Under the pieces are notes generated by a model. That model was given only the letters and a program-made list of their open reading frames with translations. It searched no databases and was not told the DNA's origin. From positions 1-14,597 of the forward strand of contig JAEZID010000080.1 of assembly GCA_023416195.1 (NCBI GenBank): a DNA stretch of 14,597 bases, in the 5' to 3' direction. A program made the translations under genes and the position numbers. This DNA comes from Pseudomonadota bacterium (GTDB lineage Bacteria; Pseudomonadota; Alphaproteobacteria; Azospirillales; Azospirillaceae). Below, one piece after another: positions 10,853 to 14,597 of the stretch (position 1 is the stretch's first letter; each line of letters starts with the position of its first letter).

Positions 10853-10965
10853 TCCCTCTCTGGGCTTATGCGGAAAGCGAGGTAGTCTTTTCCGTAATCG
10901 CTCCCGACTTCTGGACGGGGGCAACGTCATTCGCACGGAATGCGTTCCCGAAGGGAGGACTGCCA

Positions 10966-11250
10966 ATGCGATTGCAGACGGATCCATCTCGCTTTTCGAT
11001 CACCGCGTTCCTGGCCGATCAGGTGACCCTGGTGGCGCGGGAGGAGCAACTCTCACCGGGAGCGGCGGTGCTGCGCATTCAGGAGTTATCGCGCGACCCG
11101 GCTGGCCGCGCCCGCCTGCTTGACATCATCAGCGACGCCTGGCGGCGGGAAACCAACCCGGCGGAAAGCGGTAAGATCGCCGCCCTGCGGTCGGAAATGG
11201 CCGCGTGGGTGCTTCACGCCGCGACCAACGACGGCCGGCCGCATTCCTGA
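10966..11250 (+). CDS. Conserved-looking small protein of unknown function (94 residues)
   Basis: I do not recognise this protein. It is soluble, has no signal peptide or membrane segment, and is predicted by eye to be mostly helical (AFLADQVTLVAREEQL, AAVLRIQELSRD, ARLLDIISDAWRRE, IAALRSEMAAWVLHA). The start is well supported: GGGAGG (10953-10958) sits seven bases before ATG 10966, while the upstream in-frame extension to 10840 would run through the hflX hairpin. It stands alone, with 164 bases before it and about 120 after. Codon use matches the GC-rich neighbours, so it looks resident in the genome. No function is proposed. Confidence 0.7.
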   Translation: MRLQTDPSRFSITAFLADQVTLVAREEQLSPGAAVLRIQELSRDPAGRARLLDIISDAWRRETNPAESGKIAALRSEMAAWVLHAATNDGRPHS

Positions 11251-11373
11251 CGATCGCTTCCGAACGACAAGAACGGGCACGGGCATTTGTCCGTGGCGGC
11301 GGGGCGGGCAGGGCGCCATAATGCGCTCTGCCTCGCCAAGTTTTCCGCCCCACAAACTCCCTGCCGTGGTCCT

Positions 11374-11895
11374 GTGCGCCTCCTGACCGCCCTTGTTCCC
11401 CTTCTGCTGATAACCGGCGCCGCCATGGCCGCCGAGCCCGCCTTGCCGCCGGGCTATGTCGAGGAGGTGGAGAACCCGCCGGAAGATCCGCTGCCGCCCG
11501 TGCCGGAGGAGTTCCCGCTGGCGCCGCTCGGTCCCGTGGTGACCGCGCCGGATCCGCACACCTTGCTGAAGGAGTGCAAGGAGGCCACCTTTACGGATTG
11601 CTTCCGCCTGTGGCAACCGCCTCCGCCGCCGCCCGAGGAGGAAAAGAAGGCGGCGCGGCAGTCGCCGCTTCCGCCCGATCCGAACGAGCCGCGCCAGCCC
11701 GCGGTCGGCGGGCCGCTGACCGGGACGCCACCGGCCCCGAATCCAGAGGCCGATCAGGCGACCTACGAGGCGTTGATCAAGGCGCTGAAGGAAACCGGTG
11801 TGGACAAGAACATCCTGATGCCGGAGCCGCCCAAGGACGGAAGCACGACGCTGCAACTGGACCCGAAACCGAATAGGACGGCACCGAAACAGTGA
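11374..11895 (+). CDS. Proline-rich exported protein of unknown function
   Basis: Protein of 173 residues from GTG 11374, beginning with an Arg, a hydrophobic core (LLTALVPLLLITGAA) and a probable signal peptidase I site AMA-AEP, so it is likely periplasmic. The mature part is rich in Pro and Glu (runs such as PPPPPPEEEKK) and has one Cys pair in KECKEATFTDCFRLW that could form a disulfide. The C-terminal part (QATYEALIKALKETGVDKNI) looks helical. An alternative TTG start at 11287 adds 29 residues that spoil the signal peptide, hence my choice; the ribosome-binding site is weak either way. CATAAT at 11317-11322 could be a -10 element. Its stop overlaps the start of the phosphatase gene (GTGA). 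I do not recognise the family. Confidence 0.65.
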   Translation: MRLLTALVPLLLITGAAMAAEPALPPGYVEEVENPPEDPLPPVPEEFPLAPLGPVVTAPDPHTLLKECKEATFTDCFRLWQPPPPPPEEEKKAARQSPLPPDPNEPRQPAVGGPLTGTPPAPNPEADQATYEALIKALKETGVDKNILMPEPPKDGSTTLQLDPKPNRTAPKQ

Positions 11896-12191
11896 CGAGC
11901 TTTCCAATTCCCGATGTAGACCGCGTTTCAGCCATCATCCGCGAGGTGGCCGAGACCGAGATCCTTCCCTATTTCCACGACCTCGCCAACGCCGGCGTGC
12001 GCGAGAAGACCGGCCCCGGCGACCTCGTGACGCTCGCTGACGAGGCGGGCGAGCGGGCGCTGACCCCGCGCCTGATGGATCTTCTGCCCGGCAGCACCGT
12101 GGTCGGCGAGGAGGCGGTGTCCAACGACGCATCGCTGCTGGACCGCATGCATGGCGACGCGCCGGTGTGGATCATCGACCCGGTGGATTAG
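11892..12191 (+). pseudogene. Inositol-monophosphatase-family gene, 5' fragment cut by an integrated element
   Basis: The first 99 codons of an IMPase/SuhB/CysQ-like phosphatase (full-length members about 260 residues). Family features in order: an N-terminal helix, the segment KTGPGDLVTLADEAGE (39-54), metal-ligand glutamate in VGEEAV (E73/E74), and WIIDPVD with ligands D96 and D99. Homologues continue D-P-[IVL]-D-G-T; here the frame meets TAG directly after the last Asp codon (12186-12188). The rest of the catalytic core, including the distal Asp ligand, is missing from the window, so the product should be inactive. GTG 11892 overlaps the preceding stop (GTGA), suggesting it was once part of that operon. 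DNA composition and codon use change at 12189, as expected for an insertion. Confidence 0.85.
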
Positions 12192-12218
12192 GCCGAAAAG
12201 GAGTCGTTGGGTTGAAGT

Positions 12219-12234
12219 TGTTCGGTTTCGAACA
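12219..12234. repeat. Inverted repeat in the element leader (possible recombinase or operator site)
   Basis: TGTTCG (12219-12224) and CGAACA (12229-12234) are perfect inverted complements around the four-base spacer GTTT, 31 bases inside the element border and 38 bases before the recombinase ATG. Short arms with a small spacer suit a protein-binding site, for example a recombinase arm/core site or an operator. Chance occurrence is possible. Confidence 0.35.
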
Positions 12235-12272
12235 CATCGTCTTTTGACGGGAGAGCAACGCCACCGGAACAA

Positions 12273-13370
12273 ATGACGACCGCCCCAACTCGCCGCAGTT
12301 GCTTGATCCCATCCACTGACGCCCTGGTCAAGGATGGAATCGCGTATTCCGGCGTTCCGTTGCTCTTGGTTGACGGCAGGTTAGAACCCGCACCATCGCT
12401 GTGGTTGCTGTCGCTGGCGACAGTGCGCCGACCAAAAAACACGATCGATACCTATGCAGAATGTATCGATCTCTGGTTCAACGCGCTCACGACGAACGCG
12501 GTTTGCTGGCATCAGGCGACAAAGCGCCATGTTGATCAATTCGTGGCGGCGTTGGTGCGCTCCGGCTGCCTTGCGTCCACGGTGCGGTTGAGGGTCGTGG
12601 CGGTTTGCCGATTCTATCGATGGGCCGAGTCGGAAGGGTTAATCGCATTCGCACCCTTCACCTACGCGGCAGTCAATTTGCCTTCGAAGCAACGCAGAGC
12701 GGTTAGACCGCATAGCTTGGCGGAATTCAACGAGATCCTCGCTTATCATGATCGGAAGACTGCCGGACTGCTCCGGAGGGATGAGTTGATCTGCGAGGCT
12801 GGGCGTTTTATGGGGCTTCGGCGGTCCGAAGTGGCCGGCCTCAGGATCGATCAATTTCTTCATCTGGACCCGACCGAAGACGTGCACTGCATTTGGTTGG
12901 ATCCGGGCACGGTGAAAGGTGGGAGGGGACGGTACGTCCTAGCGCCCCGCCTGTTTGTGCTTCGCCTGCAACGCTACATTCAGCAAGGGCGGGCACGGAT
13001 CGTGGAGCAGACCGCACGATACGTCGCGGGTTATGAGGTTCCACCGCACGTCTTCCTGAACGACCGTGGCAAAAATCGCGGGCAGCCCGTATCGCCCGAC
13101 TACATTACGGATCTGTGGCGGACCGCAGCGCGGAAAGCCGGCCTTGACTCACGGTTTCACAACAACCGATCGTCCTTCGCGACGATCGCCGCCGACACCG
13201 CGATGCGCTTGAACGAACTTCCTCTCCCCATCGTGAAGGAATTGCTCGGTCATCGCCAAGAAACCACCAGTGAAATCTATATCAAGTACCAAGAACTGCG
13301 CAATTCCGTGTTTCGGCAGGCCAGGGTGGTGAACGACTTTTACGAGCGCGAGCATGGCGGGGGCGAATGA
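12273..13370 (+). CDS. Tyrosine recombinase/integrase (TnpA/GinA-like), intact
   Basis: Site-specific recombinase of 365 residues that probably integrates and excises this element. The N-terminal SAM-like core-binding domain (about 45-125) includes NTIDTYAECIDLWF. The catalytic domain (about 145-345) has every expected residue: R183 (GLRRSEVAGL), K215 (TVKGGRGR), H296 and R299 (HNNR), H327 (LLGHRQ) and nucleophile Y336 nine residues later (SEIYIKY). The opening GVPLLLVDGRLEPAPSLWL resembles the leading segment of Tn554-type TnpA proteins, whose length is also close. ATG 12273 has no strong Shine-Dalgarno. Its TGA overlaps the next gene's ATG, so both proteins are probably made together. It transcribes inward from the border. 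Family identity is firm; the Tn554/GInt subgroup is inferred from size and context. Confidence 0.93.
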   Translation: MTTAPTRRSCLIPSTDALVKDGIAYSGVPLLLVDGRLEPAPSLWLLSLATVRRPKNTIDTYAECIDLWFNALTTNAVCWHQATKRHVDQFVAALVRSGCLASTVRLRVVAVCRFYRWAESEGLIAFAPFTYAAVNLPSKQRRAVRPHSLAEFNEILAYHDRKTAGLLRRDELICEAGRFMGLRRSEVAGLRIDQFLHLDPTEDVHCIWLDPGTVKGGRGRYVLAPRLFVLRLQRYIQQGRARIVEQTARYVAGYEVPPHVFLNDRGKNRGQPVSPDYITDLWRTAARKAGLDSRFHNNRSSFATIAADTAMRLNELPLPIVKELLGHRQETTSEIYIKYQELRNSVFRQARVVNDFYEREHGGGE

Positions 13371-14597
13371 GGGGACGGGCTGCCCTTCGATCGGCGCGCA
13401 ACGGTGGCGCGACCGCACACCCCCATGACCGGCACCGACGCCAGGGACGCGGTGCGCTCGATCTCACGTTCTCATCCGTCCCCGAACCGCTCGCCGCCAC
13501 CTTGACCGGTGGCGTTGTGATCGATCCGGTCGATGGATGCGGGCACAATGTGAATGTTGACGGAGCCCCTCCTGAACTAACGTCGTTGATCGCGACCGCC
13601 TTCCGGACCCTCCTCTCTGTCTCGGAAATCCCGGAAAGCCGACATCGTTCCAACAAAAACAAGGCCGCAAAACTTCGCAAATTGTTAAAATTCATTTCCG
13701 CGCTGCCGGCCTGTGAACAGGTGTTGGGGGCGCGGTTGATGGTCGAATACAGAAAATACCTCTACAAAAACTTCGCCGCCACGACGGCCCACGGTGAATA
13801 TGGGGCGGCCTGTCAGGCGATGGAAGCGCTGTTCCGAATGAACAAAGTGGCACGTTTCCCGCTGCCGCGGAACGAGTCCAAGGCCGTTGTGCGTGGTTCG
13901 GCTGTCTCGGCGGGGCGAACCTTCGCGACGACGTTCGTGGGGGCCAACTTCGCGAACGCCAACGAGGCGAACGAGACGTTGATGGGAGGCCTTCTTGACC
14001 TTTTCTGGAGCGAAATCGAGGCCCTCTTCGAGCGGCTCGAACGTGGCCGGAACTGGCGCATGGAAGTGCGTGACGGGTGTCCGCCGCCCACGCTCATGAT
14101 GAGTGACGGCCGTGACCGGCTTACCGAAGCGTCGGTGAAGGCCCTGGAAGCGCAATACGGCGGCTTCGACTCCCGTAATCCGTACGATACCCGCCGGAGC
14201 GAAACGGATTGCCCGTGGCGCCACCTTCAGGTGACGGCTTACCAACGGGCGAGACCGCAGGGGGGGATAACACGCATCGCCTTGTTGACGTTCTTCCACC
14301 CTACGGTCGTGCTTGCCTCCCTCTTCGCCGGGATATTGGCGGCGGGGTGCGTCAATCCAGCCTCAATCGAGTGCCTGGAACTCGATGACATGCAACCCGA
14401 CGCTCAGGATCCGGCGTTGCGCCGGATCGTTCCGGCGAAAGCCCGAGCGCTCGGCGATGTCGATCTGCCGCCGTTTCCGGTGGGGGGGAGGAACGCCCGG
14501 ACGTTGCCCCGCTTGTGGGAGCGCTACGTCGTTGCCTCGGAGGAGATCCGTCGGTTGGCCCCTCCATCATACGCAACGCGCTTGCTGCTGTGGTGGG
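13367..14597 (+). CDS. Large recombinase-like protein, 5' part, open to the window end (TnpB/GinB-like candidate)
   Basis: A frame of 410 codons without a stop runs from ATG 13367 off the window, so the protein is longer than 410 residues. The ATG overlaps the integrase stop (ATGA), although the first 30 Arg-rich residues look unstructured and a later GTG (13517, in VVIDPVDG, or 13550) could be the true start. A Lys/Arg-rich helix (SRHRSNKNKAAKLRKLLKFI, by position about 89-108) and a long helical region follow. Residues 311-342 (from HPTVVLASLF through GCVNPASIECLELDD) align by eye with the arginine-I segment of tyrosine recombinases (G-x-R-x-x-E-x-x-x-L), but with Asn330 near the Arg position. 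I infer a divergent, possibly catalytically altered recombinase partner. Its active-site tyrosine region is outside the window. Confidence 0.6.
   Translation, partial: MRGRAALRSARNGGATAHPHDRHRRQGRGALDLTFSSVPEPLAATLTGGVVIDPVDGCGHNVNVDGAPPELTSLIATAFRTLLSVSEIPESRHRSNKNKAAKLRKLLKFISALPACEQVLGARLMVEYRKYLYKNFAATTAHGEYGAACQAMEALFRMNKVARFPLPRNESKAVVRGSAVSAGRTFATTFVGANFANANEANETLMGGLLDLFWSEIEALFERLERGRNWRMEVRDGCPPPTLMMSDGRDRLTEASVKALEAQYGGFDSRNPYDTRRSETDCPWRHLQVTAYQRARPQGGITRIALLTFFHPTVVLASLFAGILAAGCVNPASIECLELDDMQPDAQDPALRRIVPAKARALGDVDLPPFPVGGRNARTLPRLWERYVVASEEIRRLAPPSYATRLLLWW

Larger units (their letters stand above)
12189..14597 (+). mobile_element. Left end of an integrated element with a recombinase module (Tn554/GInt-like)
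   Basis: The element starts at or near 12189, where the phosphatase gene is broken, and continues past the window. It carries an 84-base leader, a 365-residue tyrosine recombinase and an overlapping large second frame. Its sequence is visibly less GC-rich, with codons such as ATA, TTA and AAA that are rare in the neighbouring genes. No inverted terminal repeat shared with another end can be judged because the right end is not visible. A recombinase pair of this size order at the border resembles tnpA-tnpB of Tn554 and the recombinase operons of GInt or RIT elements. Cargo is unknown. Confidence 0.75.

Noticed and set aside
11287..11373. Upstream TTG start for the exported protein
   Set aside because: It places 29 polar and basic residues ahead of an otherwise standard signal peptide and has no ribosome-binding site.
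13520..13560. Right-hand attachment site or 3' remainder of the broken phosphatase at the IDPVDG motif
   Set aside because: The residues after the motif (CGHNVNVDGAP) do not resemble the G-T-x-N-F continuation, and the surrounding frame continues as the element's own gene.
13685..14299. Antisense frame of 204 codons within the element
   Set aside because: It lies opposite the long continuous plus-strand frame that overlaps the integrase stop and carries recombinase-like features; the antisense product shows no motif.

Overview
The window reads as chromosomal DNA of a GC-rich alphaproteobacterium. The gene order ntrB-ntrC-ntrY-ntrX-trkA-(D-amino-acid aminotransferase)-hfq-hflX is typical of Azospirillum and related Rhodospirillales, so Azospirillum is my best guess. 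That is inference from gene content and order, not from a database match.

Region 1 (1-6048) is nitrogen-regulatory. It holds the 3' part of ntrB, which overlaps ntrC by ATGA. A 166-base gap follows, with a hairpin over the ntrC stop codon, a possible promoter and a 9-bp-arm inverted repeat four bases ahead of ntrY. NtrY is a membrane sensor kinase and its gene overlaps ntrX. NtrB lacks the usual phospho-accepting histidine (Leu in its place), while the NtrY histidine is present. NtrX lacks a recognisable GAFTGA loop, while NtrC has one.

Region 2 (6174-10801) is a co-directional housekeeping block: the potassium-uptake regulator trkA, a fold-type IV PLP aminotransferase (dat-like), a HAD phosphatase, hfq and hflX. 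A promoter-like TTGAAT-N18-TATAGT lies across the trkA 3' end. Hfq and HflX overlap by 14 bases, which suggests translational coupling.

Region 3 (10802-12188) holds a 94-residue protein of unknown function, a proline-rich exported protein and the first 99 codons of an inositol-monophosphatase-family gene. That last gene is cut immediately after the metal-binding DPxD motif.

Region 4 (12189 to the window end) is an integrated element. It begins at the break in the phosphatase gene and carries an intact 365-residue tyrosine recombinase. Its stop codon overlaps (ATGA) the start of a second, much larger open frame that runs off the window. The pair (about 360-residue recombinase followed by a large, divergent recombinase-like partner) resembles the multi-recombinase modules of Tn554-type transposons and of GInt/RIT elements. 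The second protein appears to lack the first catalytic arginine. This border is the most unusual part of the window. Nothing here supports an RNA gene, a CRISPR array or an origin of replication.
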